The translations under genes and the position numbers were made by a program. The notes under the pieces were generated by a model. That model ran no database searches. It was not told the origin of the DNA and saw nothing but the letters and a program-made list of their open reading frames with translations. 64,000 bases of DNA from Camarhynchus parvulus (lineage: Eukaryota; Chordata; Aves; Passeriformes; Thraupidae): positions 28,393,493-28,457,492 of the forward strand of contig NC_044573.1 of the NCBI RefSeq assembly GCF_901933205.1, read 5' to 3'. Shown here one piece after another: positions 52,892-64,000 of this stretch; position 1 is the stretch's first letter, and each line of letters begins with the position of its first letter.

Positions 52892-52985
52892 CAATATAAT
52901 AATTATTTATATTTACACAGCTCCTTTTACCGCAAGTGCTTTACAGGGTGGCTGAACAGAGATCCCCACTATCCTGTCACCTCTC
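52892..52985 (-). repeat. MIR/L2-type tail relic
   Basis: ATAATAATTATTTATATTTA then CACAGCTCCTTTTACCGCAA and GTGCTTTACAGGGTGGCTGA resemble the complement of an amniote MIR tail (TTATTTATATAGCGCCTTTCATCCGAGGATCTCAAAGCGCTTTACA). The downstream ACAGAGATCCCCACT fits the same element. Confidence 0.45.
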
Positions 52986-54109
52986 AGTTAAATATTGGCT
53001 GCCGTTTAGCAATCTGCAGGTGATTGTTTGGTTCCTCTTCATGAGTAAAAAATAGCTTCAGCATTTGCACTCATGGATACTTTAAACTAGGGAGGAAGTA
53101 ATTAACTGAGCTTGAATTTCCCTCAGCATGGTGGTATAAATATACCCATGCACTCTTCTAGTCAAGTGCATGTCAATAAGAAAGTGCTTCATGACTGAGG
53201 TGCTGCAGACTTCAGGAATATCTAATTCACATAAGGAGGCTCTCAAGCAGCAGTGCCACACTGACATCAGAGAGGATGCCATTGTCTAATGCTTCTTGCA
53301 AGGAAAGCCTATAGTGTGGAGATCTACCAGCTCAAGACTGAAAACAGAGGAAGCCCGATCCTGTTGCTGGTAGGGCAAATTGTCTCAACAGCCTGATGCT
53401 GTAGCAAAGTGTGTTTATGCAATTTTGTGTCTGAGGAAAGTTGGAAACACACAGTGCTTGTTAGCTTTGGAAAAGAGAGAGGATTCATTTATTCTGAAAG
53501 ACCCAAATATCTATCCTTGTGATTTGGTCACTGGGCTCAGACAAATAAATATTTTCAGATAAACGTCTGCCACGCTTCTACCCAATTTTCAGTTCTACCC
53601 ATCTCCAACCTCATTAGGCAGTGACCTGCCTCCACGGCTCACACCTGGAGCAAAATTCCCACTTATCCTCAGCATATGAGCTGAGCTATTCCAGTTGCAT
53701 TATATGCAGGATACAACCCTTGATTTGACCAAAGCATTTACATATTTAAACATTAAATTAAATAACAACTAGGAGGGAGGACAGCACATGAAGATGTTAA
53801 TCAGCATATATTAATCTTTCATATTTGACAGGTAGAGAGCGCCAATTTATAAAAATAAAACCAGGAAACCACATTCCAAAGGGAAGTAAAATTTATATAA
53901 TCAGTGCAGAGGGAAGTCTGGCATGGACATTTGGTAGTTCAGATCATTTGAGAATGGCTTGGAGCAGGAGTGTGTATTGACTTCTGGAGTACCCTCAGCA
54001 GGTGCAAGCTTGCTGCAAGGTATCAGTCATAATGAAGAAGTTGCTTTACAGATGCTTGTATTCTGGGATTGTGGGGTTTTATTTGTGTCTGCTGGAAACA
54101 TTTTCATCT

Positions 54110-54215
54110 AGCCTTTTTTTGTTTTCTTTTTTTTTGCTGGGGCAAGTACAATGACAGTTGTTTTTTGGTTTTTGGGGTTTTTTTGTTTGAATTTTTTTTG
54201 TGCTTGTTTTTTTCC
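54110..54215 (+). repeat. T-rich low-complexity tract with G runs
   Basis: About 105 bp of T runs broken by G and a few C, ending TTTTTTTCCCACCACCCCACC just after. Composition resembles the tract at 12526, but the two are not alignable copies. Open frames in it are compositional. Confidence 0.8.
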
Positions 54216-54894
54216 CACCACCCCACCCTCCCTTGCAATATGAGAAATATTTAAAGAATAAATAAGAAAATGTAGTGAAAAGGAGAAAAAATACATGTAT
54301 TACCATAAAATGATATGAAATATATATATTAAAAGAAAATATATGCAAGAAAAGTAGGTGTACATCTCAGTCATGTCCCTAAATTCATCCTAGATTTTTG
54401 TGAAAAACTATCATCCATTTGATGCTTGTAAGAATCACAGAAAATTATGAGGAATCCATTGGTCAGAGCATGTCCAGTTCAGGATGAGCAGAGCCCGACC
54501 ATGTGGATGCTGCCCAGACCATTTTCTTGTTTGATAGCTGACACAGAAATGCAAAATACTAAATGGCCTCTTATCCATAGGGGAGATATACCCCTGCCAT
54601 GAGCATGTGAGATGTATGTGAGGGCTCATGAGCAAGTGCTTGCACTGCTGCTGACCATTCTGCAGTGCCCCAGCAGAGCAGGGCAGGGCAGGGCAGGACA
54701 GCGCCTGCTCCCAGCTTGGAGGCATTCCCATTTCCTTCAAAGTTTAACTCCTGCCAAATAACATTTATTGAGGCCTGTGGAGAAGTTGTATGTGACAACT
54801 CTACCCCCAAACTCAGCCTAAGGAGTTGAATTTGAAGGCAAATTGCCTGATTCTCATCTCACCCCACATCTAGGGGTGTTGCGCAACATAGAAA

Positions 54895-55026
54895 GGAAAT
54901 TAGAATCACTTTAGACAATGCTCTCAGGTACATTGTGTGATTTTTAAGGCAGTCCTGTGCGTGGCCGGGAGTTGGACTCCTTGTGAGTCCCTTCCAACCC
55001 AGAATATTCTGTAATGCTGTGATTCA
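54895..55026 (+). mobile_element. CR1 LINE 3' end fragment (variant 3' end)
   Basis: GCTCTCAGGTACATTGTGTG, GGCCGGGAGTTGGACTCCTT, GTGAGTCCCTTCCAACCCAG and AATATTCTGTAATGCTGTGA match a CR1 3' end of the type ending in AATATTCTGTGATTCTGTGATTC. This differs from the AACCATTCTATGATTC type seen in the other copies, so it is a distinct subfamily. Confidence 0.82.
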
Positions 55027-58000
55027 GCATAAGACAGTGGTACCTTGTTTAATCTCTGTTACCAATTATTAATTCAGCTCAGTAAGGCTGAGCATTTTCA
55101 CTGGAGAGGAATTCAGGATGAGCTAATTCTTGCCCATAACATCTGCCACATCCCCTCTCTCAGATGCTCTGCACCTAAGTGCCAATATCTGCCCCTTACA
55201 GCCTTTATTGCAATAAAAATTTATACATCTGATGCCAAAATGAAACATTGAAATAAGACTTTTCTTTAGCTTCAGGTGAGTCAACAATTTGATCTCTAAA
55301 TTAAAATCTTTACCATGTCCATTATTTGTATATGTAATGCATATTTAACCACCCAAGAGTCTCTACTTGATCTCTGCATTATCATTGCAGCAAGTTCCCA
55401 ATACTCCTTTCCTCTCTGCTGCTCATCCATTGATTCTAGTTGGTGTCAGAGATCCACTCTAATATCTTCTTTATTTTGGGTCACATTTACTGATATCTGG
55501 GTCCTTTTAGGAGGAATGGAAAAGGTATCAGCAACCACAGAGTGTGACAACTACTCCTAGTGTTTCTAAATCTGCAGCCAAGAACATCCTCCCTCCCCTC
55601 ACTTCACCCTTCATTTCAACTGGACCACCACCAATTCAGACTACTTAGAAATCTCCTCCAAGGGTGTTGAACCAATTGTAAAAGTAATGGCTGGAAAATA
55701 CCTGCTTGAAGGAGAGGATGATTTGTTTTTATCCACAGGTGGTTTGCAATAGAGTTACAAATGAAAAAAAATGCTTAAAAGCATATTGTGCTCTAAAACA
55801 CCACATTACTAAAATTTGCCTTGCCAGTCTGAGATCATTCTGCTCAACTGAGCTCCCACTTGCTCACGTGCAGGTTCCAGGCTGTAGGCAGGTGAAAGAG
55901 GGTGCCTTGACAGCTCGTACCTCCCCAGCCTTCTGACACCCCACCCCATACAGCTCCCATCTGAAGTCATTGGACAGCCTTTCTACCCATTTCAAAGTTG
56001 ATGTGGTTTTAGATTCTTGGTAGGAGGTCCTCAAAGAGAGCTCTTGCTCCTGCTGCAGTAGGCTCTTGTTTCTCCTTGTCTTTCCAGTGCTGAACAGTTG
56101 AGCTCTGACTGTGAATATTGTTTTGAGGGTTGTGCAAGCAATTATATTCATTTAGTTATGTAGGACTATTTTATCTATCACATACATGAGATGGGACAAA
56201 AAGGATGACAGGGAAAGAATAAGTCAAAATTACAAACACAGCCAGAACATAGTGCCTTATTTCACTGGCATAGCTGCAGACTTACCTACCTAATTGCTTG
56301 CTCTGAATTTCCCATTGTACCCTTTCTCTTTCACACCAGGCTTTCTGCTTGTAGGCTCAGGCTATTTTCAGAAGAAAATCTACTTTTTTGTACAATGATG
56401 GAACCGATAAACACTAACACATAATAGCAATGATTCAGCTTGTTTTCCAAGAGAAATGACTTAAAAATGTAGAACTGAAAAAAGACCCAGCACTAGAAAA
56501 ATAAAATAAAAAAAGAGAGAAGAATACACTAGACTAAATAAATGATATTATAAAGTCTTCATTAGCTTTAGCCCTTATGAGTCTGGTTGTTTTTGGAGCT
56601 GCCTATAAAAGGCAGGTTTTCTGAGCAAAACATTTGCACTCAGACTGAGAAAAAGTCTCTTTTCAGATGATACAGTGCAAGCTGAAAGCGACACTTGCTT
56701 CTCATTTAAACCTATTTTGGGGCTTCAGTTGGGATGTTGATGGTGAGCAGTCTTTGTGTTAATGCTTTGGTTAGGGAAAGATGAAAGAAGGGAATTCAGA
56801 CAAGCTGAGGAACTTAAAATTTTAGGCAGAAATCAGGTTCATGCTCCGTGTAATTTCTGTACTTGTAGGTTTTCAATGAAGGCTTGTACTACAAGTAATT
56901 TATCTTTTCTATGTTCTTAAAAGGGCACAGGAGAAATATAGCTCAAATTTCGACTAGTAAAGAAAGAAAATATGAGGTAGTGGATGTCTTTGAAAATAAG
57001 ATATGGGTTATTTCATTGTCATGCCACCCTTTCCCCCAAATGTGTCTTGTTTTGCAGTCTAATATGAGGACAGTACAGACATGTACCCTGTAATCCATAA
57101 TAATCTGTAATAGGGCCTAGCAAAATGGTAATCCAGCCCTAGCTGAGGATAGCAGGCTAGTACTTTCATCTAAAGAAACCTTGAAACTATAATGCCATTG
57201 AGAATTGCATATGTTTAAAATGAAATGTTCTGATTTTCATAGCAGAGAAAAGCAGACCAGCCAGCAGGCTGATCTGCTCTATTGTCACAGCTCTACTGAC
57301 CTCTCAGAGTCACAGCATGATCATATTAGGTCCTAGGACATTTGTTAAGAATCCAATAAAGTGGCTCTGTCCAGAAAGGAAGCAGGTTTTGGCAGAGGGC
57401 ACCACAGAGTGGAAGCAAAATTGCCTGTGTGCCACAACAGCAGAGATGGAGGCACTTATGCTGGGCAAGGAAGAAAGATGTAAATCTGGCATCCCTGGAT
57501 AGGAAATAGTCCATCCACTACATGGCTACAGCCATGCCTTAGGGTGGCTGAACAATCCCTGGAGACAGCAAGGTAAGGATATGCCCTAAGCCTCTTTTGT
57601 TCAGCTGCTCCTGGTTTACAGATTAGTTTATTTGCAGAGATGAACAGTTTGAGACAGCCAGCACTAGGTGTGAATTCATACTGTATTTGCCCATCTGTCG
57701 TCCCTCCCCTTCCTCTTCCATCACTTTGAATTTGCCTAAGTTTTGTAATATATTTATTGTCTCATAATTTACTTCGTTTTGACTAGAAAACAAATAAAAG
57801 TGCTATTTGCTCAACCCAATACTTTTTTTTTTAATTATCTGTTTATTTAATCGGCTTAGTTTGTGGAACTAATTGGCTCTTATGCAGATATCCCAAACCG
57901 TGCTCTGAATTTTTCTCTCAGAGTGGGGATTGCACAGGCAGTAGCTGCCCAGTAGACATATGGGCAGCTGACAGCATCAAGACACCCCAGCAGCAGCTCT

Positions 58001-61000
58001 GTCGTCTGGCAGATTGCCTCAGAGAGTCAGGCCTGGTGAATCAGTCCTTCTGCTGGCACTGGGAGTGTGGGGCACGCCTCTGCTCCAGCAGGCTGCCTCA
58101 GAATGAGAAACAAGCACAGCCCCCACGCTCCTTGAACTGCAGCCTTGGGACGGCTGGCAGTGTCCAAATGCACTTGAATCTGGCTAATTTGGGTGCCTGG
58201 AGGCAGAGTTTCAGCTTGGTTACTCTCAGGTGAGGATGTGTCACTAGCTTGATGCCTGCTCTTCTCTCTGCTGCAGTGTGGATTTTCACAGCCGGGAAGT
58301 GCCATGGGGAGGAATTTAACAGTGCTGCCAAGGTTGGGCAGTGGGAGAGGGGAAGAGAAAAGAAATTGGCTTGGAACTGTCCTATCTCTCTGTGACTCTT
58401 CCCTTCTAGCCCTGAAAGGAGGCCAAATGTTCTTGTGAGCTGAGCAGGCAACAAAACCAAGAGGACCCCTGCTTCTCTCCTCAACCCCTGGGTCCTTGCA
58501 GCCTCCTCTGGTTGCTGATTCACTCGATGATGTGGCAGCCCCTGAGCAGGCAGAAGAAGGAACAGGCACCTGGAGTCACCTTCAGGCCTGGCCCCTCCAG
58601 CCCAGGCACTCATAAAGCCCAGGCTGGCTGCTGTCCCAGGCTGCTGGCTGAAGAGAGGGGCAGGGACAGCTCTGTCTTCTCTGGGTGGTGTCAGACAAAC
58701 CTCCTGCACTCTCAGTGGTGCTAGAAATGCTGCAATCCCTTTGCTAGAAAAAAACAGTGCAGAAGTACTTCTGTCTCTTGTATAATTTGCCTAGGGGTAT
58801 GACCCCCACTGAGCACACAAGGCTATATATATGGCTACTAGTTTAAATTGTTTGCTGTTTTTTTTTACTCTGGGGACACTGGCAATTTCTATGAGGTGAA
58901 GAACTCTTTGCAAGGGGAAAGATGAAATGAACACTGGGAGCAGGACTCCCACTTGTGAAGAGTATTAACAAAAACCTGAGGGACTGCAGGAGTCCCAAAT
59001 TAGGGCACAGTACTGCACCTTTGTACAGCAATAGGTTGGTGTGGGGTGAAGACCTTGTGCTACACAAACTCTGCCTAGTGAAAGCATATGAGGTTTTAGC
59101 TGTTTGTTTTTTCAGGAGGTAAGGTTTCTTCTCACTGTAACAGAGTATCATTTTTTTGGTCCACCTTTCCTCTTTTTCCCTATTTGGCCTCTTTCATGGA
59201 TATTTCCTTATATGGGCTCTTTCATAGGTAATTGTATTGGCTGTGGATTAATTAACCAATTATGCTGGAGTATTTTTCAGACTAAATCCTTTATTTCATT
59301 GTTCCTAAACAGCTTCTATTCTGACACAGCTCCTGACAGTTTGCTGCTGCCTGTACTTCCCCATTTAAGGGCCGGGTTAACGTGCTTGCTGGGATTCACA
59401 CCCATTACTTAGTGAAACCATATATGTCTACACTAGGTTAAATCCTGTTTTCTACCCTCTTTATGTGATTTCAGTCCAGAAACTTTCTGTGGTTTCAAGG
59501 TAGCAAAGGGAGTCCAAGAAAAGCTGTAGAAACTTACAGGAGTCCCTCCTACTTAAAGTCTCTGAGAACATGATCTGTGTTTTCCTGACTCCTGCCATTT
59601 TTGTCTCCTCTGCCCAACCCCAGTGAAGCTTGCTGACAGGGAGGCTTATACTCAAAAGTGCTGCAGGCTGTTTTTTAAATCGGGTCACATTTACTAGTTC
59701 CCAAACAAAAGATGTTATTGTGGGGAAATTTTGAAGCTAGTACCTCAGTTTAGCCAAAGCAAACCTTAATCTGGCATATAATGGGGCAGAACCACAATGT
59801 ATTGACTATTCTTGACATTGAACAAGGATCAGATTTAAAAACTGATTTTAAAAACCCAGATCTATGGTAATTGATCTTCCAGTCATTGCAGCAATGTGCA
59901 ACATCTGTCTAGCACACCCTCCAAACACCTGCCTCTGCAATGGCTATGAAGAAACAAACCATGCATCAACTCAGTTTTATTTTCTAGCCCTGTTTAAAAT
60001 GGAACAAACACTGGAATACCTCTCCCATGGGAAATACCAATATTGTAACATCTGTTTCTGTAAACTGAAAATTCTCCATAACAGTTGTTTTGTTTGCTTA
60101 TTGGAAAAAAAAAAAAAACCATTTCGTATGGAAATGTGGAAGTGTTGCTATCAATCTCTTACAGCTTTTGGAATGACAGTGCCATTTCCACCATACATCA
60201 TGCCCCTTGAGGAGTTACTCTCCTCCTGGATGTAAGGCTCTATAAATTCACCACATTCACTTTGCTCTTTCCCCTTTCACCAGAGAGCTCCTCCTTTCAA
60301 CCCATATTGTCCCTGCTTTCACCTCCTTCAGTGGCAAAGGAATGGCTGGACTGTGCAGGGAGAGGAGGCAGCTGCTCGTGGGTGAGTGGGAAAGGAGCAG
60401 AGGACATGGTGGAGGAGCAGAGCAAGGGCTGGGCACAGAGCACCCCTCACAGGTACCAGGGAGAGGAAGAACATTGTGGATCCCCACACCTACAGCTTTC
60501 ATTTTCATTTTTCTTACAAGAGGCAAGAAAAAATTGATCTAGCAGAACCTCCTATTTTAATACTAAAATTATGTTTAGTTTGAGATATCCAATCAACTTT
60601 GCAGTCAAAGTGTACCATGGGTTTACTAGCATCCAACGTTACTGCATGGAGCTTTGAGCACGTGGTCCAGGAGACATCCAAGTAATGCAAAATACTTTAC
60701 ACAAGCTCCTTTGGGGGAATTGTTTGGCACAGGTAACGAGTCCATCTGCCAGACACAAACCAAACAGCTCTGCCTCACACAGTCACAGCTGCAGAAGCTA
60801 AAAACCTCCAGCTGAAGCTTCTGCCCTGGGAGTCATCACATTTGTCAGCCTTTTCTTGACAGTAGCAGTAGATACCACACTTGTACCATCCCAACTGCAC
60901 CCTCCCTGCTACAGGTGAAACAAAAAGGCCGTCTTACATATTCTGAGATGTTTTGCCCAATTTTGAGTGTGTGATGTTTTGTGTTTTTGCTGGCAGTGAC

Positions 61001-63680
61001 AGCACTGCTCAGCAGGTGACACACATTGCTGTTTAACTGCAGCACTGTCTCTTACACCTTGTTTTAATGACAGTTCAAAAAGGCAGAGAGCTGCACAACA
61101 TTTAGCTAAAGGCAGAGGAATGAAGGTGGAAGATAAAATCTGAAAAGGGTGACATGAGCACATAGAAAGGTACATGAAGGCAGAGAGATCAATTTTGGGT
61201 GGAAAAAACCTTCTTTACCTTTACTCCCCCTTTCTGTTCCCATCTTTGCTTAAGGTATTACTTCTTTTCCTTTTGTTCCCCTCTGGATTTTTCTACAAAT
61301 CAAGAGCTTAGTAGTGTTAAGTCACAACAGACCTCATGTCAGGACTGGATCCTCTTTTCCCACTTGTGATTTAATTTATGGCCAGACTGAAATTTCTGTT
61401 TTCATTTTCTATTCGGAATTATCAAGCTTGCAGGTCTGTGATCCTTTTTGCTAACTAGTGAACAATGAGATCTATGGCTGTTGACTTTTCTGTCATAGAT
61501 TTTTTCTTTAAAAATGTTTGATAAATGTTAGATAAATCATTTGAGACTGTGTTTTATGATTTGACTGCCTGTTTATCCTTTTGCTGTTTCTTCTCACCCC
61601 ACTATATTTAGATACCTCTTTTGATAACCAGTATTTTACTGAGCACAGGTAGATGAATATATATGTAGGGCACAGTTTCATGAGCCAATATAGGATGCTC
61701 CTCATACATGTGTTTATCACAAACGTGGTAACTACAGTTGAGATAATCACAAGTGGAACAACCTTCAATGAGGATTCAGAGAGTAGAAATTCAATGCTGC
61801 TTCCAAGGATGGGTTAACATACACAGTTCCCAAAAAATCCACTATATTCTCTACTCCACCACAGAGGTAAAATGAGGCGCTTTCTTTTGCTGTAGAGCAA
61901 GCCAGGAATGGAAGCAGAACAGACTTTTCTGTGGGTTTCAGTCCTATTTTTCATCCTTAGAAACTATGGAAATTTAACTGCTGTTCAGTCAGATCTGGAT
62001 AAGCACCAAAACTTTGCAGAGACTGACTACTCAATGAAATATTCGAGCTTTTCTTAATAAGGCCACTGTTAATTCTAAATGTCTATAGGTAGAACACCTC
62101 AGAAAATTGTAGATCTATTTCCTCCAAAATGAAAAGTGAAATTATGGAAGGCGTAAGAAAAATATGTAGGAAATAATATTCTATTCCATTAATATTTAAA
62201 AGGTTTTCACTGAAAAACAAGCTTCCTAAGTTCTATTTTTAAAAATGGATATCTGAACAGGCTAACTTTTTTTCTTGAACCTATGAATACTCTTATTAGA
62301 ACAAAAGATGCAAAGAGAACTACTTCATTTCAAATTTCTTTTTCATAAACTCCAGCTTCTGAGAACTACAAGATACTTTTCTGTTACGAATCCAGAAAAG
62401 CTCTGTTAAACTTCACAGCCGAAAATTACAGTGTGTAGCAGAGAGTTAGCATTTTGGCACTCTCACGTGCCTTCTGTTTTGTTTACAAAGAAGTTGAGTG
62501 TAGTTGTCAACCTACACAAACAGACTGCCTGGCTCCCCTGGAGAGGTTTCTGTACCCCCAGGTTCCAGTGTTTAGTTCAGACAATGGCTGCAGAAGGCAG
62601 CTCAAGGAGGGTTGCCTTTTCTCCTCCTGCCAGCTCCCATGCCCAGCTGGAGAGGGGTGAGAGCCACTCTCACTTTCCTGGGGGCCACATCTCAGCTGGA
62701 CCCAAGAGTTGGACTCACCAGGATTGGCCCCTCACTTTGCCAGGATAGGGGCAAGACTCTGTCTCTACATAGTGATTCGGAGATCTGAGCAGCCAGGAAG
62801 GCTGAGCTTTTGTGGCTGAGCCATTTCCTGACAATCCATTAGCCTAAACATAGTCCAACTCTCTTTGATGCATGAATTTTTTTCTACAGAGCTACCAGAA
62901 ATAAAAGCTTTTGGTGGCTAAAATCGGCAGCTATATCTCCAAGTGACTGATACACTACTCCCACAGGCAGCCCTTTTGGAAGCTGCTTCGTGATGTTATT
63001 ATGCTGCTGTTTTTGGGGTAAGTCGTGTGCTTCAGAGTGCACTTCTCAGCACAACTGCAAATGAAATGTCTGCTACAGGCACAGATAGAGTGCACAATAA
63101 ATTATTGCCTTTCTGACATTTTCTTTCTGCAAAGTGAACAACAATGAAGAGAGTCTAGAAGTGACAGTCAGTCTTAAACTACTCCTCCATTACCTCCTAT
63201 CAGTGATCTGCTTTTCCCACTCTTGTGACACATGCACATGTTAATCTGAAAATGATACTCTGGCTTCTGAAGAGCCTCCTAGACAGCTGGTGATTTTTGT
63301 TGGCTTGGAAGGATTCATGAGTTTATCTATACACGGGATGTTCCATCATTCTCAAATTCTCAGGCGTTGAGTAGCTGTGACCCTGAGGGGAGTGCAATGC
63401 AACTATTAATCATTGGTAACAATGGGATATTCTCCATGGGCATCATGTGCCATTATCAGTAGATCAGAGAACTTCTGCTGACCTTAAATGGAGAAAAGGA
63501 TAAAGGTCACCTTTGTTTCATCTACACAACAAAAGTTTTGAAAATGGCTTGTCATGAAAGCATTAAAGATCTGCTCCACAAAACCCTTGGGCTGAATGGT
63601 GCTGGCTTCCCTGACGTGTGATAGTAGAACCACTTTAGAACTGAGTAGTACTGCAGAAACTAACCTGCTCAGCTGAAAAG
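55027..63680. other. Long intronic stretch, no gene supported; GC-richer block at 57960-58720
   Basis: No LRFN2 downstream exon is present: the expected long frame for the rest of Fn3, transmembrane segment and tail is absent. The block 57960-58720 is GC-richer, with few CpG dinucleotides and overlapping long frames on the minus strand (58027-58569 and 58098-58709) that match no family I know. I treat them as compositional. Confidence 0.5.
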
Positions 63681-63815
63681 GTACTGGGTTTACATTCCTC
63701 TGTCTTCATGTGGTCCTGTGACCTTCTGAAAAAGCTGCTAAATCTTAGGGGACTTTTTCTATGTCACTTTTAATGGTGATAATAACACACAGAAGTACCT
63801 CACAGTCACAGACAT
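63681..63815 (+). repeat. Probable MIR-like relic
   Basis: TACTGGGTTTACATTCCTCT, GTGGTCCTGTGACCTTCTGA, GCTGCTAAATCTTAGGGGAC and AATGGTGATAATAACACACA can be laid in order along the MIR body (CTGGGTTCAAATCC...TGTGTGACCTTGGGCAAGT...TTAACCT...AATGGGGATAATAATAGTACCTACC). Diverged, with approximate ends. Confidence 0.45.
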
Positions 63816-64000
63816 GTTTCAAGTGGAAGTGACTGGATACAAAAACACAACTTATCTTTGGACACTAGAACTGGATTTAAAAACCTTTTATGCATGAGAT
63901 ATCAATGTCTTCCTCTTTCCATATTGTCTTTGTGTCCTCTTCTATTTCAACCAGTTACACTAGATATTTTCCCATAATTAAACTCTTGATACTCGTCTTC

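Larger units (their letters stand above)
50971..54109. other. Intronic DNA carrying two MIR-like relics
   Basis: Apart from the relics at 52160 and 52892 I see no gene. The AT-rich stretch 53690-53880 (GCATTATATGCAGGATACAA, CATTAAATTAAATAACAACT, CAGCATATATTAATCTTTCA) looks like possible conserved noncoding DNA. Confidence 0.45.

Noticed and set aside
54664..54690. GGGCA repeats near 54670-54690 as a functional minisatellite
   Set aside because: Only about three units; ordinary short repeat.
58027..58709. Minus-strand frames of 180 and 203 codons
   Set aside because: They overlap in different frames, which points to low stop density from GC-rich composition; no recognisable motif. Kept only as a finding about composition.

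Overview
This window looks like AT-rich vertebrate intronic DNA, most likely from a bird. The repeats are mainly 5'-truncated CR1 LINEs that end in the avian-type octamer tail (ATTCTATG-like), plus older MIR-type SINE relics. I see no bacterial-type operons, CRISPR array, rRNA or tRNA. The species cannot be named from sequence alone; a crocodilian or turtle is a weaker alternative.

The only protein-coding sequence I can support is one large internal exon at 47103-48495 on the + strand. It encodes the N-terminal 458 residues of a synaptic adhesion molecule of the LRFN/SALM family, and detailed motifs identify it as LRFN2 (SALM1). Order: signal peptide, LRRNT, about seven leucine-rich repeats, LRRCT, Ig domain, and the start of a fibronectin III domain. 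The exon has a good branch site, pyrimidine tract, AG acceptor and GT donor. The downstream exon (rest of Fn3, transmembrane segment, cytoplasmic tail, PDZ ligand) is not in the window.

Layout: 1-47102 is most simply the end of a long intron (or upstream sequence) before the first coding exon. It holds CR1 copies at 10.7, 19.9, 23.3, 31.0, 35.6, 36.3 and 43.7 kb, MIR-like relics at 10.3, 32.2 and 37.2 kb, a G/T-rich tract at 12.5 kb and, just before the exon, a 633-bp GAAA repeat (46281-46913). From 48496 to the end is the next intron, with MIR-like relics at 50.8, 52.2, 52.9 and 63.7 kb, a T-rich tract at 54.1 kb, one short CR1 at 54.9 kb and a GC-richer block at 58 kb.

I found no convincing undescribed gene system. 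The most interesting features are the very long, strand-asymmetric purine tract ending 189 bp before the LRFN2 acceptor, a donor site whose retention would stop translation after one codon and give a secreted LRR-Ig fragment, a tail-to-tail CR1 pair, and several AT-rich blocks that may be conserved regulatory DNA.
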